Shown: positions 1 through 9,691, numbered from the stretch's first letter. The stretch: DNA of 64,000 nt from Chromatiales bacterium (GCA_020831895.1 JAFIFS010000101.1:1-64000), one strand, 5' to 3'. The notes: generated by a model from the letters alone, not told the origin. Numbers and translations are program-made.

Positions 1-70
1 GGCGCGGACTCGCCGTGAACCCATCCCTGGGGGCTCGGGCGCGGCATCCCTGCCGCGCACGGTCCGCGCC
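1..70. repeat. Nested palindromic intergenic element (REP-like)
   Basis: Two inverted repeats are nested here. The outer arms are 1-9 and 62-70 (GGCGCGGAC / GTCCGCGCC). The inner arms are 39-46 and 51-58 (GCGCGGCA / TGCCGCGC), a perfect 8-bp stem with a TCCC loop. The arms also carry the words CCATCCCTGG (21-30) and GCATCCCTGC (44-53), a style of dispersed intergenic palindrome I associate with gammaproteobacterial genomes. No open reading frame explains it, and the element may extend past the left edge. Its role (REP/BIME-like element or transcript terminator) cannot be settled from one copy. Confidence 0.55.
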
Positions 71-237
71 AGGGCCGACGGACGACGCCGCTGAACCTGG
101 TCGCCCGGTTTGCCGTGCGTTGTGGGAGGGAAATGCCGGGAGTGGGCAGGCGTGGTCGTGCCCGTTGGGGCGCTGGCCGGCGGGTCCGTGACAGCGGTTC
201 CGGACGCTGCCTGCCGCCAGCGCCAGGCAACCGGCGC
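71..237. other. Intergenic stretch, nothing recognised
   Basis: This stretch lies between the palindromic element and the stop codon of the minus-strand Mth938-like gene. It is GC-rich and open in several frames, but none of the translations looks like a protein and none has a good ribosome binding site. I see no clear terminator or promoter. Confidence 0.4.
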
Positions 238-606
238 TCAGCGGAGCAGGAGGGCGGCAGCGACCTTGCGGTCTTCGCCGACCAGGATGTTCCAGGTGCG
301 GCAGGCTGCCTCGGTGGACATGACCTCCACGCCGATACCACGGCGCATGATCGAGGTCAGCACCGAGCTGCTCAGGAAGCGCTGGCTCAGTCCCATGCCG
401 ACCAGGATCAGCTCCGGATCCCGCTCGACCAGAGGGGCAAGGTCCTCCTGCGAGATCGCAACGCGGTCAGCCGGCTGCCATTCCGCGACGTGATCGCCCG
501 GGCCGATCAGCAGGTCCGTTTCTATCCGGCGCTCCCCGAGCAGGATGAGGCCCGGCTCGAACGAGCGGATATAATTCGCGCCAGGCTTGTCGGTATGCAG
601 TTTCAT
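238..606 (-). CDS. Mth938-like (DUF498) domain protein
   Basis: A 122-residue soluble protein without signal peptide or membrane segment. The pattern RSFEPGLILLGER near residues 14-26, followed by WQP, a DLAPLVERDPELILVGMG segment and an alternating strand/helix layout ending near a TWNIL segment, is that of the Mth938-like fold (DUF498), a small family shared by archaea, bacteria and the mitochondrial NDUFAF3 assembly factor. The bacterial role is not established. It is transcribed divergently from recJ with 57 bases between the starts; Mth938 genes beside recJ are, from memory, common in this class. The family call is firm, function unknown. Confidence 0.75.
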   Translation of the reverse strand: MKLHTDKPGANYIRSFEPGLILLGERRIETDLLIGPGDHVAEWQPADRVAISQEDLAPLVERDPELILVGMGLSQRFLSSSVLTSIMRRGIGVEVMSTEAACRTWNILVGEDRKVAAALLLR

Positions 607-663
607 TTGGCGCCGGCAGCTTAACCGATGCCAGCATCCGGCGTCATTTCACAGGGGAGATCC

Positions 664-2400
664 ATGCGCGGCAGCGCCATGGCACGCAGCATCCGCCGTC
701 TCGACAGCGACCCGCAGGTGCTGGCGGCACTGCCGCAGCACCTGCACCCCGTGGTGCGCCAGGTGCTGGCAAACCGTGGCGTGCCCGCGAGCGAAACCGA
801 ACCCCGGCTCGGCGCGCTGCTGCCGGTGAGTTCGCTGAACGGCACGCTCGAGGCCGCGCAGCGCCTGCTGCAGGCGCGCGAGTCCGGGGAGCGCCTGGTC
901 GTGCTCGGTGATTTCGATGCCGACGGTGCGACGGCGACCGCGCTGCTGGTCCGCTGCCTGCGCAGGTTCGGCTTCAGCCGGGTCGAGTTCATCGTGCCGG
1001 ACCGGTTCCGCTTCGGCTACGGGCTCTCGCCGGCAATCGCCGAGGTGGCGGCGCGGGGCGGTCCCGGACTGATGGTGACCGTCGACAACGGGATCACCAG
1101 TGTCAGCGGCTGTGCCCGCGCGGCCGAGCTCGGCCTCGAGGTGATCATCACCGATCACCACCTCGCAGCCGAGGCGCTGCCGCCTGCCTCGTGCATCATC
1201 AATCCCAACCTGCCTTCGGCGCCCTTTGCCAGTACCGCGCTGTGTGGTGTCGGCGTGGCCTTCTACCTGGCGGCCGTGCTGGGCCGCCTGCTCGCCGAAG
1301 CCGGGCTGGTGGCTGACGCCGAGGTGCGCCAGGCCTTGAGCGGCTGCCTCGACCTGGTTGCGCTGGGCACCGTTGCCGACATGGTGCCCCTGGACTTCAA
1401 CAACCGGATCCTTGTTGCCGAGGGCCTGCGGCGCATCCGTGCCGGGCAGCTTTCCCCCGGCCTCGCGGCGCTTTTCTCCGTGGCCGGCCGCGATCCGCTC
1501 CGCGCGCAGGCCTCCGACCTGGGCTTCGCGATTGCCCCCCGCCTGAATGCGGCCGGCCGGCTCGAGGACATGCGCGAGGGTATCAGCTGCCTGCTCTGCG
1601 ACGACCCGGCCGAGGCTGCAAGGCTGGCCGCGAGGCTGGACGGCCTCAATGCCGAGCGCCGCGAGCTTCAGGCGCGCATGGTGGATGAAGCCCGGGCATT
1701 GCTGGACGGAAGCCGGGATGATTGCCAGTCTTCGCAGGCAGCACTCTGCCTGTTCGATGCACGCTGGCACCAAGGCATCGTGGGTCTCGTGGCGACGAGG
1801 ATGCGGGAGCAGACCGGGCGGCCCGTCGTGGCCTTTGCGCCGGACAGCGACCCGCAGCTGCTGCGTGGATCCGCGCGCTCGGTGCCCGGGCTCAACATCC
1901 GCGATGCGCTGGCGGCTGCGGTGCGCAGACTGCCTGACCCCGAGCTGCGCTTCGGCGGACACGCGATGGCGGCCGGCATCAGCCTGCCGGCCAGCCAGCT
2001 CGAGCGGTTCTCGGAACTGCTGAACGAGGAGGTCGCACGCATGCTGGACCCGGCGCGGGACCCGGGCGTGCTGTGGAGTGACGGGGCCCTGGCGCCGGAG
2101 GATCTCGGGCTGGGGCTGGCCGGCGCACTGGAGCAGGCAGGCCCATGGGGCCAGGGATTCCCCGAGCCGCTGTTCGACAACCGGTTCCGGCTCCTGGACC
2201 AACGGGTCGTGGGTGGCGATCACCTGCGCCTTGCACTGGCCCATGAGCAGGGGGGCGATGCTCTCGAGGCGATCGCGTTCAATCATCCGCCGCTGCCGCA
2301 GGACGCGGCTGCCCTGCACTGTGCGTACCGGCTCGAGATCAACTGGTTCCGCGGGCGTGGACGACCCCAGCTGGTTGTTGAGCATATCGAATGCGACTAG
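664..2400 (+). CDS. recJ: Single-stranded-DNA-specific 5'-3' exonuclease RecJ
   Basis: RecJ degrades single-stranded DNA 5' to 3' in RecF-pathway recombination, mismatch repair and base excision repair. The DHH phosphoesterase signature is complete: DFDADGAT near residue 83 (motif I), a VDNGI segment near 140, TDHH near 162-165 (the name-giving motif) and, in the DHHA1 part, FGGHAMAAG near 429-437. The in-frame ATG at 628 has no ribosome binding site, while the ATG at 664 follows AGGGGAG (652-658) at normal spacing and gives 578 residues, matching the usual RecJ length of about 577. prfB begins 43 bases downstream, so the two are probably co-transcribed with lysS. Confidence 0.96.
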   Translation: MRGSAMARSIRRLDSDPQVLAALPQHLHPVVRQVLANRGVPASETEPRLGALLPVSSLNGTLEAAQRLLQARESGERLVVLGDFDADGATATALLVRCLRRFGFSRVEFIVPDRFRFGYGLSPAIAEVAARGGPGLMVTVDNGITSVSGCARAAELGLEVIITDHHLAAEALPPASCIINPNLPSAPFASTALCGVGVAFYLAAVLGRLLAEAGLVADAEVRQALSGCLDLVALGTVADMVPLDFNNRILVAEGLRRIRAGQLSPGLAALFSVAGRDPLRAQASDLGFAIAPRLNAAGRLEDMREGISCLLCDDPAEAARLAARLDGLNAERRELQARMVDEARALLDGSRDDCQSSQAALCLFDARWHQGIVGLVATRMREQTGRPVVAFAPDSDPQLLRGSARSVPGLNIRDALAAAVRRLPDPELRFGGHAMAAGISLPASQLERFSELLNEEVARMLDPARDPGVLWSDGALAPEDLGLGLAGALEQAGPWGQGFPEPLFDNRFRLLDQRVVGGDHLRLALAHEQGGDALEAIAFNHPPLPQDAAALHCAYRLEINWFRGRGRPQLVVEHIECD

Positions 2401-2443
2401 CATTGCGTCCCCTGAACGACGCCGATACCCGCAGGAGCCCGAG

Positions 2444-3539
2444 ATGGAGACCAACCCGATCCGCAACCTGATCCTCGACCTGCGTGATCGCAGCGATGCC
2501 CTGCGGAGGTATCTTTGACCTAGACAGCAAGAGCATCCGGCTTGAGGAGGTTCGCCACATCCTGCAGGAGCCGGACATCTGGAACGACCCGCAGCGCGCC
2601 GAGGCGCTGGGACGCGAGCGTTCGGAGCTGGAGGCCCTGGTCGACACGCTGGCCGGGATCCAGCGCACGCTGGACGACTCCACCGAGCTGCTGGCCCTGG
2701 TCGAGGCCGAAGGTGACGAGGAGATGCTGGGCGAGCTGCGCGCCGACCTCGACCGTGCCGCCGGCCTGGTCGAGAAGCTCGAAATCCGGCGGATGTTCAG
2801 CGGAAAGCACGATGCCGCGAATGCCTACCTGGACATCCAGGCCGGCTCCGGTGGCACCGAGGCGCAGGACTGGGCCGAGATGCTGCTGCGCATGTACCTC
2901 ATGTATGCCGAGCTGATGGGCTTCCAGACGGAGCTGCTCGAGGCCTCGGCCGGCGAGGTGGCCGGCATCAAGAGCGCGACCGTGCACGTGCGTGGCAGCC
3001 ACGCCTACGGCTGGCTGCGCACCGAGACCGGGGTGCACCGGCTGGTGCGCAAGTCGCCCTTCGATTCCGGAAACCGCCGTCACACCTCGTTCGCCTCCGT
3101 GTTCGTTTCGCCGGAGATCGAGGACGATATCGAGATCGAGGTCGACCCCTCCGACCTGCGCGTGGATGTCTACCGCGCCAGCGGCGCGGGCGGTCAGCAT
3201 GTGAACCGGACGGAGTCCGCTGTGCGCATCACGCACTTGCCCTCGGGGATCGTCGTGCAGTGCCAGAGTGAGCGTTCCCAGCACAAGAACCGGGCCCACG
3301 CGATGTCGCAGCTCAGGGCAAAGCTGTACGAGATGGAGGAACAGAAGCGTCGTGCCGAGGCGCAGGCGCTCGAGGACACCAAGGCCGATATTGGCTGGGG
3401 CAGCCAGATCCGCTCCTACGTGCTCGACCAGTCGCGGATCAAGGACCTGCGCACCGGTGTCGAAACCGGTAACCCGGATTCGGTGCTGAACGGGCACCTG
3501 CACAAGTTCATCGAGACAAGCCTGAAGGCCGGCCTTTAG
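2444..3539 (+). CDS. prfB: Peptide chain release factor 2, programmed +1 frameshift
   Basis: RF2 terminates translation at UGA and UAA. The gene is in two frames: 24 codons from the ATG at 2444 to CTT at 2513-2515, an in-frame UGA at 2516-2518, then a +1 shift so that reading resumes with GAC at 2517. Joined, it codes for 364 residues, the standard RF2 length. The stop-recognition tripeptide SPF (in [15 protein letters not shown]) and the catalytic GGQ (in [14 protein letters not shown]) are both present, as is the RF2-type acidic helical N-terminus. lysS starts 2 bases after its stop, the common prfB-lysS pairing. The split is programmed, not a sequencing error or a pseudogene. Confidence 0.97.
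2505..2519 (+). promoter_or_regulatory. prfB programmed +1 frameshift signal
   Basis: An internal Shine-Dalgarno-like GGAGG (2505-2509) is followed by TAT, then the slippery CTT-T (2513-2516) whose last T begins the in-frame UGA, with C as the base after the stop (CUU UGA C). This is the classical RF2 autoregulatory site: when RF2 is scarce the ribosome slips forward by one base and makes RF2; when it is abundant the ribosome terminates at codon 25. Confidence 0.95.
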
Positions 3540-3541
3540 AC

Positions 3542-5071
3542 ATGAATGACGAGACAGCCAGAGACCAGGGTCCGTCGGCCGGTGACAGCCGGCTCGTGGC
3601 GGAGCGCCGGCAGAAGCTCGATGCGCTGCGTGAGGGCGGCTTCGCCTGGCCGAACGACTTCCGCCGCACTGCGCTTGCCGGCCAGCTGCACGCCTGCTAC
3701 GGCGCCTGGACGGCCGAACGGCTGGAGCAGGAGCCCGTCGAGGTGGCCGTGGCCGGGCGCATGATGGCCAAGCGGGTCATGGGCAAGGCAAGCTTCGTCA
3801 AGCTCCAGGACCGCACTGACCAGCTGCAGCTCTTCCTGCAGCGTGATGCGCTGCCGGACGGTGTCTACGCGGCCTTTCGCCACTGGGACCTGGGTGACAT
3901 CCTCGGGGCGACCGGGACCTTGTTCCGCACCCGGACCGGAGAGCTCTCCGTCAAGGTCGACCGTCTGGAGCTGCTGACCAAGTCACTGCGTCCGCTGCCG
4001 GAGAAATTTCACGGGCTGAGCGACCAGGAGACCCGCTACCGGCAGCGCTACGTCGACCTGATCGTCAACGAGAAGACGCGCGAGGTGTTTCGGCAGCGCA
4101 CCCGCATCGTGCAGTTCATCCGCAGCTGGCTCGATGCGCTCGACTTCCTGGAGGTCGAGACGCCGATGATGCAGTCTGTTCCGGGCGGCGCCATGGCGCG
4201 CCCGTTCATTACCCACCACAACGCGCTTGACCGGGATCTCTACCTGCGCATCGCACCCGAGCTCTACCTCAAGCGCCTGGTTGTTGGTGGCTTCGAGCGC
4301 GTGTATGAGCTCAACCGCAACTTCCGCAACGAGGGGGTATCCACGCAGCATAACCCCGAGTTCACCATGCTCGAGCTCTACCTTGCCTACGCCGACTGCG
4401 ACGTGCTGATGGAGCTGCTCGAGAACCTGATGCGAGCCCTGGCGATGACGCTGCACGGGGAGCGGGGCTTCGAATACCAGGGCGAGCACTATGACTTCAG
4501 CCGGCCGTTCGCGCGGCTCAGCATGGAGGAAGCGGTGGCGGACCGTAATTCCGGTCTGCAGCCCGGGCGGCTGCGTGACGATGGCTACCTGCGCGAGGCC
4601 TGCGCGGCCCGCCAGATTCCCGTCGAGGCCGGCTGGGGCGCGGGCAAGCTGCTCACGGAACTCTTCGAGAAGACAGTCGAGCACACGTTGGTGCAGCCGA
4701 CCTACATCACGGGGTTTCCCGCCGAGGTATCGCCGCTGGCGCGCGCGCGCGACGGTGATCCCTGGCTGACCGACCGTTTCGAGCTCTACGTCTTCGGGCG
4801 GGAGCTGGCGAACGGCTTCTCGGAGCTCAACGACCCGGAAGACCAGGCCGCGCGTTTCCGCGAGCAGGCGCGCCAGAAGGCGGCCGGCGATGCCGAGGCG
4901 ATGTTCTTCGATGCCGACTACATCGCCGCGCTCGAGTACGGCCTGCCGCCGACGGCGGGCCTTGGGGTAGGCATCGACCGGCTGGTGATGCTGCTGACCG
5001 ACTCGCCCTCGATCCGGGATGTGCTGCTGTTTCCCCACCTGCGCGACGCGAAGCCGCCCCAGGAAGGGTAG
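3542..5071 (+). CDS. lysS: Lysyl-tRNA synthetase, class II
   Basis: Charges tRNA-Lys. The 509-residue length fits bacterial class II LysRS. An N-terminal OB-fold anticodon-binding domain (about residues 60-170, with [14 protein letters not shown]) precedes the class II catalytic core: motif 1 around [13 protein letters not shown] (near 205), motif 2 with [15 protein letters not shown] (near 255-270) and motif 3 with [12 protein letters not shown] (near 475). The ATG at 3542 lies 2 bases after the prfB stop; no strong Shine-Dalgarno is visible, consistent with translation coupled to prfB. It converges on ygfZ with 9 bases between the stops. Confidence 0.97.
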   Translation: MNDETARDQGPSAGDSRLVAERRQKLDALREGGFAWPNDFRRTALAGQLHACYGAWTAERLEQEPVEVAVAGRMMAKRVMGKASFVKLQDRTDQLQLFLQRDALPDGVYAAFRHWDLGDILGATGTLFRTRTGELSVKVDRLELLTKSLRPLPEKFHGLSDQETRYRQRYVDLIVNEKTREVFRQRTRIVQFIRSWLDALDFLEVETPMMQSVPGGAMARPFITHHNALDRDLYLRIAPELYLKRLVVGGFERVYELNRNFRNEGVSTQHNPEFTMLELYLAYADCDVLMELLENLMRALAMTLHGERGFEYQGEHYDFSRPFARLSMEEAVADRNSGLQPGRLRDDGYLREACAARQIPVEAGWGAGKLLTELFEKTVEHTLVQPTYITGFPAEVSPLARARDGDPWLTDRFELYVFGRELANGFSELNDPEDQAARFREQARQKAAGDAEAMFFDADYIAALEYGLPPTAGLGVGIDRLVMLLTDSPSIRDVLLFPHLRDAKPPQEG

Positions 5072-5080
5072 ACGCCTCTC

Positions 5081-5911
5081 CTACCGGGGTATGTCGTAGG
5101 GCAGGTTCAGCGGCTGCAGCGGCTGCCCGCCCGGAGACTCCAGCAGCAGGGGGTCACGGCGTGCCTCCAGCGAGATCACGGCGAGCAGTTCGCTGTGGCT
5201 GTCATCTGCCGCTGCGGCCAGAACCACCTGCCCGGCCGGGCTTCCGTCCGGGTTGACGATCCGGGTTCCGGGCGCCGGGGCGGCACCTGCGCAGGCGTAG
5301 CGGAACATCCGCCGCTTGACCCGCCCGCGGTAATGCGTCCGGGCGACGATCTCCTGGCCTACGTAGCAGCCCTTGTCGAAGCTGATTGCGCCGAGCAGGT
5401 CGAGGTTGAGCATCTGGGGCAGGAATTCGCCAGAGGTTTCCGGCAGCACCTCGCCGATGCCGGCGCGGACCAGCGCGAGCGCGAATTCCGGCTCCGGACC
5501 CGGTGCGGGCGGCGTGTCGTAACCTGGCCCGAGCAGCAGCTGGAAATGGTCGTCGCCGGGGCCTTCCAGGAGCTGGAAGCCTTGATCCAGCGGGGTGTCA
5601 TCTCCGGGCAGCCGCAGGGCCAGCGCCAGTTCCGGCGCCGACTCGATCCTGGCCTTGGCACGCAGTATGAACATCGAAAGCCGGTTGGAGACCTGCTCGG
5701 CCAGCGTGGCCGGCAGCGCGAGCAGCAGGCTGTCCTCCTCGCCGATGATCCGTGCCAGCATCAGCATGCGCCCGCGCGCGTCAGTCCAGCCAGCCAGCAG
5801 CTGGGTCCCCGGTCTCGCACGCTGGACGTCCTGGGTCAGCTGGCCCTGAAGGAATGTGGTCCGGTCCGCCCCGGAAACCCGCAGCAGTCGGTAGCTTTCG
5901 AGTCTGATCAT
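5081..5911 (-). CDS. ygfZ: tRNA-modifying protein YgfZ (folate-binding, Fe-S enzyme maintenance)
   Basis: YgfZ/GcvT-like folate-binding protein that supports the activity of certain Fe-S enzymes such as the tRNA methylthiotransferase MiaB; eukaryotic relative IBA57. The family signature K-G-C-Y-x-G-Q-E is intact (KGCYVGQEIVARTHYRGRVKRR, about residues 178-199). The minus-strand frame is open back to 6094, but that extension overlaps the divergent SDHAF4-type gene and has no family character; the ATG at 5911 (MIRLESYRLL) fits YgfZ N-termini and gives 276 residues. Being next to sdh is sensible, since SdhB carries three Fe-S clusters, though a functional link is only inference. Confidence 0.9.
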   Translation of the reverse strand: MIRLESYRLLRVSGADRTTFLQGQLTQDVQRARPGTQLLAGWTDARGRMLMLARIIGEEDSLLLALPATLAEQVSNRLSMFILRAKARIESAPELALALRLPGDDTPLDQGFQLLEGPGDDHFQLLLGPGYDTPPAPGPEPEFALALVRAGIGEVLPETSGEFLPQMLNLDLLGAISFDKGCYVGQEIVARTHYRGRVKRRMFRYACAGAAPAPGTRIVNPDGSPAGQVVLAAAADDSHSELLAVISLEARRDPLLLESPGGQPLQPLNLPYDIPR

Positions 5912-6011
5912 GGGTGCCCCAGGCACGCGAGGTGCCGGTATTCGTGATGCAATATGGTCATCATTCTGGCACACTAAAAACCCTGTTAGAACCTCGTCCC
6001 GGAAGCTGGCC
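5912..6011. promoter_or_regulatory. Divergent AT-richer spacer between ygfZ and the sdh locus
   Basis: About 100 bases separate the chosen starts of ygfZ (minus) and the SDHAF4-type gene (plus). The segment 5950-5990 is clearly richer in A and T than its surroundings, so both promoters probably lie here. I could not identify a -35/-10 pair good enough to name on either strand. Confidence 0.35.
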
Positions 6012-6224
6012 GTGCCACAAGATGCCATGCGGCCCGCCGGCGCTGCGCCGGCGGAACCCCCGTCGGAGAATGTGCAGGAAGACCTGCCGGCCACTGGCCA
6101 GGCGGCAACGGACGGTCTGACCGGGCCGAAGGCGCCCGGGCCGGCGGAGCATGGCGGTCCGAAGGGCCCCGACCCGACCCGCTACGGGGATTGGGAGAGG
6201 GCCGGTCGTTGCATCGACTTCTGA
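6012..6224 (+). CDS. DUF1674 / SDHAF4-type succinate dehydrogenase assembly factor
   Basis: A 70-residue protein whose C-terminus (GGPKGPDPTRYGDW followed by ERAGRCIDF) is the signature of the DUF1674 family, the bacterial relatives of the mitochondrial assembly factor SDHAF4, which binds flavinylated SDHA before it joins SDHB. The N-terminal half is low-complexity Pro/Ala/Glu, as is usual for the family. The frame is open from an ATG at 5910, but that overlaps the ygfZ start; the GTG at 6012 is preceded by GGAAG (6001-6005) at good spacing, and ATG 6027 is an alternative. sdhC follows about 100 bases downstream on the same strand, so context supports the role. Confidence 0.8.
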   Translation: MPQDAMRPAGAAPAEPPSENVQEDLPATGQAATDGLTGPKAPGPAEHGGPKGPDPTRYGDWERAGRCIDF

Positions 6225-6324
6225 CAGCAGGTTCCCTGGCGCATTGCGCGCGCCACCCGAGACGGCCGACGCCCGGTGCAACCCGGCCGTGCGGTGGTCC
6301 GTTGACGTTTGCTTGGAGTGAATG

Positions 6325-6708
6325 ATGGCCCAACCAGACCGACCCCTGTCGCCGCACCTGGGGATCTACCGCTGGCAGGTCAGCAACACGCTGTCCATCC
6401 TGCACCGGATCACCGGTGTCGGACTGGGCGTCGGCCTGCTGCTGCTGGTCACCTGGCTCGCGGCCCTGGCCGGTGGTCCGCAGCGTTTCGCCGGCGTCAT
6501 GGGCTTTCTCGCCGGACCGGTTGGTCTGCTGCTGCTGGCGGGCTTCAGCTTCTGCTTCTTCTATCACCTCGCCAATGGAATCCGCCACCTGATGTGGGAC
6601 GCCGGGCGTGGTTTCGAGCCGGCTGTCGCCCGGCGCAGCGGCTGGTTCACGGTGAGCGCGGCCGCCGTGCTGACCGTGCTGCTGTGGCTGTTGATACTGG
6701 TTTTCTGA
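6325..6708 (+). CDS. sdhC: Succinate dehydrogenase cytochrome b556 subunit
   Basis: Membrane anchor subunit that, with SdhD, binds haem b and ubiquinone for complex II. Three hydrophobic helices are visible (about residues 25-50, 60-80 and 105-127). The N-terminal RPLSPHLGIYRW and SILHRITG segments and the haem-ligand region FYHLANGIRHLMWD (around residues 78-91) are the family signatures. Two ATGs stand at 6322 and 6325; GGAG at 6315-6318 is 6 bases from the second, so I prefer 6325 (127 residues). It is followed after 13 bases by sdhD. Confidence 0.95.
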   Translation: MAQPDRPLSPHLGIYRWQVSNTLSILHRITGVGLGVGLLLLVTWLAALAGGPQRFAGVMGFLAGPVGLLLLAGFSFCFFYHLANGIRHLMWDAGRGFEPAVARRSGWFTVSAAAVLTVLLWLLILVF

Positions 6709-6721
6709 CAGGGACGCGACG

Positions 6722-7108
6722 ATGAGCCTGAAGACGCCGCTGGGCCGCGTGCTCGGCCTGGGTTCCGCGAAGAGCGGGTTCCACCACTGGTGGGCGCAAC
6801 GGCTGAGCGCGGCGGCGCTGCTGCCGCTGACGCTCTGGCTGCTTGTCGCATTGCTGATGCTCCCCGCGCTCGATTACCCGACCGTCAGCGCCTGGCTCTC
6901 GGCCCCCCTGCCGGCTGTGCTGCTGACTCTGCTGGTGCTGGCGATGTCCTGGCACTCGGCCCTGGGCCTGCAGGTCGTGGCAGAAGATTACGTTCACCAG
7001 CCGGCGCTGCGCGTCGTGCTGCTGGCCGGGATCAAGCTGCTGCACGTCGCGCTCGCGGTCACGGCTGTTTTCTCGATCCTGCTGGTTTCCCTCGGAGCGC
7101 GCCCATGA
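6722..7108 (+). CDS. sdhD: Succinate dehydrogenase hydrophobic membrane anchor subunit
   Basis: The second membrane anchor of complex II: 128 residues with three hydrophobic helices (about 29-48, 58-78 and 97-122). The characteristic [14 protein letters not shown] segment (around residues 78-91) carries the conserved haem-side His and the Asp-Tyr pair near the quinone site. The last four bases, ATGA, are shared with the start of sdhA, so the two are translationally coupled. Confidence 0.92.
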   Translation: MSLKTPLGRVLGLGSAKSGFHHWWAQRLSAAALLPLTLWLLVALLMLPALDYPTVSAWLSAPLPAVLLTLLVLAMSWHSALGLQVVAEDYVHQPALRVVLLAGIKLLHVALAVTAVFSILLVSLGARP

Positions 7109-8892
7109 CCCAGCCCTACAGCTTCGTCGACCATACCTATGATGTCGTCGTCGTCGGGGCCGGCGGCGCCGGCCTGCGGGCGGTGGTTGGTCTTGCCGAG
7201 GCCGGCCTCTCGACAGCCTGCCTGAGCAAGGTGTTCCCGACCCGCAGTCACACGGTGGCTGCCCAGGGCGGCATCAGCGCCGCGCTGGGCAACATGGGCG
7301 AGGACGACTGGCGCTGGCACATGTATGACACCGTCAAGGGTTCGGACTGGCTGGGCGACCAGGACGCGATCGAGTACATGTGCAAGGAGGCGCCGGCTGC
7401 GGTCATCGAGCTCGAGCACTATGGTGTGCCATTCTCCCGCACGGACGAGGGGCGCATCTACCAGCGCCCGTTCGGCGGCATGACCACACATTTCGGCAAG
7501 GGCACTGCCCAGCGGACCTGCGCGGCGGCTGACCGTACCGGCCACGCGATGCTGCACTCCCTGTACCAGCAGAGCCTGCGTCACAATGCGACGTTCTTCA
7601 TCGAGTATTTCGCCCTCGACCTGATCATGGAGGAGGGTACCTGCCGGGGGGTCGTGGCCCTGGAGATGGCTACCGGCAAGCTGCACCGGTTCCGCGCGCA
7701 CCGGGTGGTGCTGGCGACTGGCGGCTACGGCCGCACCTACTTTTCCTGTACTTCCGCGCATACCTGCACCGGCGACGGCAACGCGATGGTGCTTCGTGCC
7801 GGGCTGCCTCTGCAGGACATGGAGTTCGTCCAGTTCCACCCGACCGGCATCTACGGCGCCGGCTGCCTGATCACGGAGGGCGCGCGTGGCGAGGGCGGTT
7901 ACCTGACGAACTCGGCCGGTGACCGCTTCATGGAGCGCTACGCACCCAATGCGAAGGACCTGGCCTCGCGCGATGTGGTCAGCCGCTCCATGACGATCGA
8001 GATCCGCGAGGGTCGCGGCGTCGGGGCCGATGCCGACCATATCTTCCTGCACCTCGAGCACCTGGGTCCCGAGGTCATCGAGGAACGCCTGCCCGGTATC
8101 GCCGAGACCGCCCGCATCTTTGCCGGAGTCGATGTCACGCGTGAACCGATCCCGGTGCTGCCCACGGTTCACTACAACATGGGCGGCATACCGACCAACG
8201 TCCATGGCGAGGTGCTGACGCTCAGGAGTGGCAACCCCGATACGCCGGTTCCGGGCCTGATGGCCATCGGCGAGGCAGCCTGCGTCTCGGTGCATGGGGC
8301 CAACCGCCTCGGGAGCAACTCGCTGCTCGACCTTGTCGTGTTCGGCCGTGCCGCCGCCAGGCGCTGCGCCGAGCAGATCAGGCCGGGTCACAGGCAGCGA
8401 CCGCTGCCGGCCGGTGCCGGCGACGAGGCGATCGCCCGCCTTGATCGTTTCCGCAATGCCAGCGGAAGCCGGCGTACGGCCGACATCCGGCTCGAGATGC
8501 AGAGGATCATGCAGAACCACGCGGCGGTGTTCCGCACCGGCGAATCGCTCGAGGAGGGTATCGCCCTGCTCGAAAAGTGCCATGCGTCGTTTGCTGATGT
8601 CTCGGTCAGTGATCGCAGCCTGGTCTGGAACACCGACCTGATCGAGACCATGGAGCTCGACAACCTGCTGTCCCAGGCGCTGGTCACGATTGCCTCGGCG
8701 CGCAACCGCACCGAAAGCCGCGGTGCCCATGCCCGTGAGGACTACCCGGACCGGGATGACGAGCAGTGGATGCGTCACACGCTGTCCTGGGTCGACGCCC
8801 AGGGCAAGGTGGCGCTGGGCTCACGGCCGGTCCGGATGAACACGCTGACCGACGAGGTCCAGCCTGTGCCCCCGCAGGCACGCGTTTACTGA
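7105..8892 (+). CDS. sdhA: Succinate dehydrogenase flavoprotein subunit
   Basis: Catalytic subunit oxidising succinate to fumarate in the TCA cycle and passing electrons through covalently bound FAD. The start at 7105 overlaps the sdhD stop and gives 595 residues (E. coli 588); the longer open frame from 6790 is a shadow of sdhD. Visible signatures: the FAD-binding [12 protein letters not shown] near residue 12, the FAD-linked histidine in [10 protein letters not shown] near 45, the catalytic-site [21 protein letters not shown] near 245, and [13 protein letters not shown] near 405. Flavinylation should depend on SdhE, encoded downstream. Confidence 0.98.
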   Translation: MTQPYSFVDHTYDVVVVGAGGAGLRAVVGLAEAGLSTACLSKVFPTRSHTVAAQGGISAALGNMGEDDWRWHMYDTVKGSDWLGDQDAIEYMCKEAPAAVIELEHYGVPFSRTDEGRIYQRPFGGMTTHFGKGTAQRTCAAADRTGHAMLHSLYQQSLRHNATFFIEYFALDLIMEEGTCRGVVALEMATGKLHRFRAHRVVLATGGYGRTYFSCTSAHTCTGDGNAMVLRAGLPLQDMEFVQFHPTGIYGAGCLITEGARGEGGYLTNSAGDRFMERYAPNAKDLASRDVVSRSMTIEIREGRGVGADADHIFLHLEHLGPEVIEERLPGIAETARIFAGVDVTREPIPVLPTVHYNMGGIPTNVHGEVLTLRSGNPDTPVPGLMAIGEAACVSVHGANRLGSNSLLDLVVFGRAAARRCAEQIRPGHRQRPLPAGAGDEAIARLDRFRNASGSRRTADIRLEMQRIMQNHAAVFRTGESLEEGIALLEKCHASFADVSVSDRSLVWNTDLIETMELDNLLSQALVTIASARNRTESRGAHAREDYPDRDDEQWMRHTLSWVDAQGKVALGSRPVRMNTLTDEVQPVPPQARVY

Positions 8893-8908
8893 TTCCAAGG
8901 AGCTGGAG

Positions 8909-9691
8909 ATGGCTGAGTTCAGTTTGCCCGCCAATTCGCGCGTCAGCGAGGGCAAGGTCTTCAAGGCTGCGGCGGATGCCGCGCAGGTGCGCAGTTTCCG
9001 CGTCTACCGTTACGACCCGGACAGCGGCGAGAACCCGCGGCTCGACACCTACGAGGTCGACATCAGCCGCTGCGGGCCCATGGTTCTCGACGCGCTGATC
9101 AAGATCAAGAACGAGGTCGACTCGACGCTGACGTTCCGGCGCTCCTGCCGGGAGGGTATCTGTGGCTCCTGCGCCATGAACATCGACGGGGTCAACACGC
9201 TGGCCTGTACCCAGGCCATCGAGGACATCAAGGGCGATGTGCGGATCTATCCGCTGCCGCACATGCCGGTGATCAAGGATCTCGTGCCCGACCTGACCAA
9301 CTTCTATGCCCAGTACGCGTCGATCAAGCCCTGGCTGCAGACACGCACGCCGGCACCGCCGGACCGTGAGCGCCTGCAGTCGCGAGCGGACCAGGAGCTG
9401 ATCAATTCGCCCTCGGCCTGCATCCTCTGCGCGTGCTGCTCGACCAGCTGCCCGAGCTACTGGTGGAACAGCGATCGTTACCTTGGTCCGGCAGCCCTGC
9501 TGGCAGCCTACCGATGGCTGGTCGACACGCGGGACGAAGCAACCGGCGAGCGGCTTGACGACCTGGAGGATCCTTTCCGGTTGTATCGCTGCCACACGAT
9601 CATGAACTGCACCAATGCCTGTCCCAAGGACCTCAACCCGGCCCGTGCCATTGCGGCCACCAAGCGCATGATCGCGGAGCGCCACCTCTGA
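8909..9691 (+). CDS. sdhB: Succinate dehydrogenase iron-sulfur subunit
   Basis: Electron-transfer subunit of complex II, 260 residues. Cysteine sets for all three clusters are present: [15 protein letters not shown] with a later cysteine for [2Fe-2S] (from about residue 83), [12 protein letters not shown] (about 171-182) and [17 protein letters not shown] (about 229 onward) for [4Fe-4S] and [3Fe-4S]. The start follows AAGGAG at 8897-8902 with 6-base spacing. The N-terminus is about 20 residues longer than in E. coli SdhB, before the conserved FRVYRYDP segment. Confidence 0.98.
   Translation: MAEFSLPANSRVSEGKVFKAAADAAQVRSFRVYRYDPDSGENPRLDTYEVDISRCGPMVLDALIKIKNEVDSTLTFRRSCREGICGSCAMNIDGVNTLACTQAIEDIKGDVRIYPLPHMPVIKDLVPDLTNFYAQYASIKPWLQTRTPAPPDRERLQSRADQELINSPSACILCACCSTSCPSYWWNSDRYLGPAALLAAYRWLVDTRDEATGERLDDLEDPFRLYRCHTIMNCTNACPKDLNPARAIAATKRMIAERHL

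Noticed and set aside
110-624. Two overlapping plus-strand open frames of 127 and 169 codons at the left edge
   Set aside because: Low-complexity translations without ribosome binding sites; most of their length is opposite the better-supported Mth938-like gene.
649-2466. 605-codon open frame on the minus strand opposite recJ
   Set aside because: It mirrors a real gene with all RecJ motifs; the translation is rich in Arg, Gln and Ala with no recognisable domain, typical of antisense frames in GC-rich DNA.
2484-2518. prfB as a frameshifted pseudogene
   Set aside because: The break coincides with the known CTT TGA C programmed frameshift site and the downstream frame is intact with GGQ and SPF.
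5966-5990. Possible sigma-54 promoter (TGGCAC) before the sdh locus
   Set aside because: TGGCAC is present but the required GC/TTGC element at the -12 position is not.
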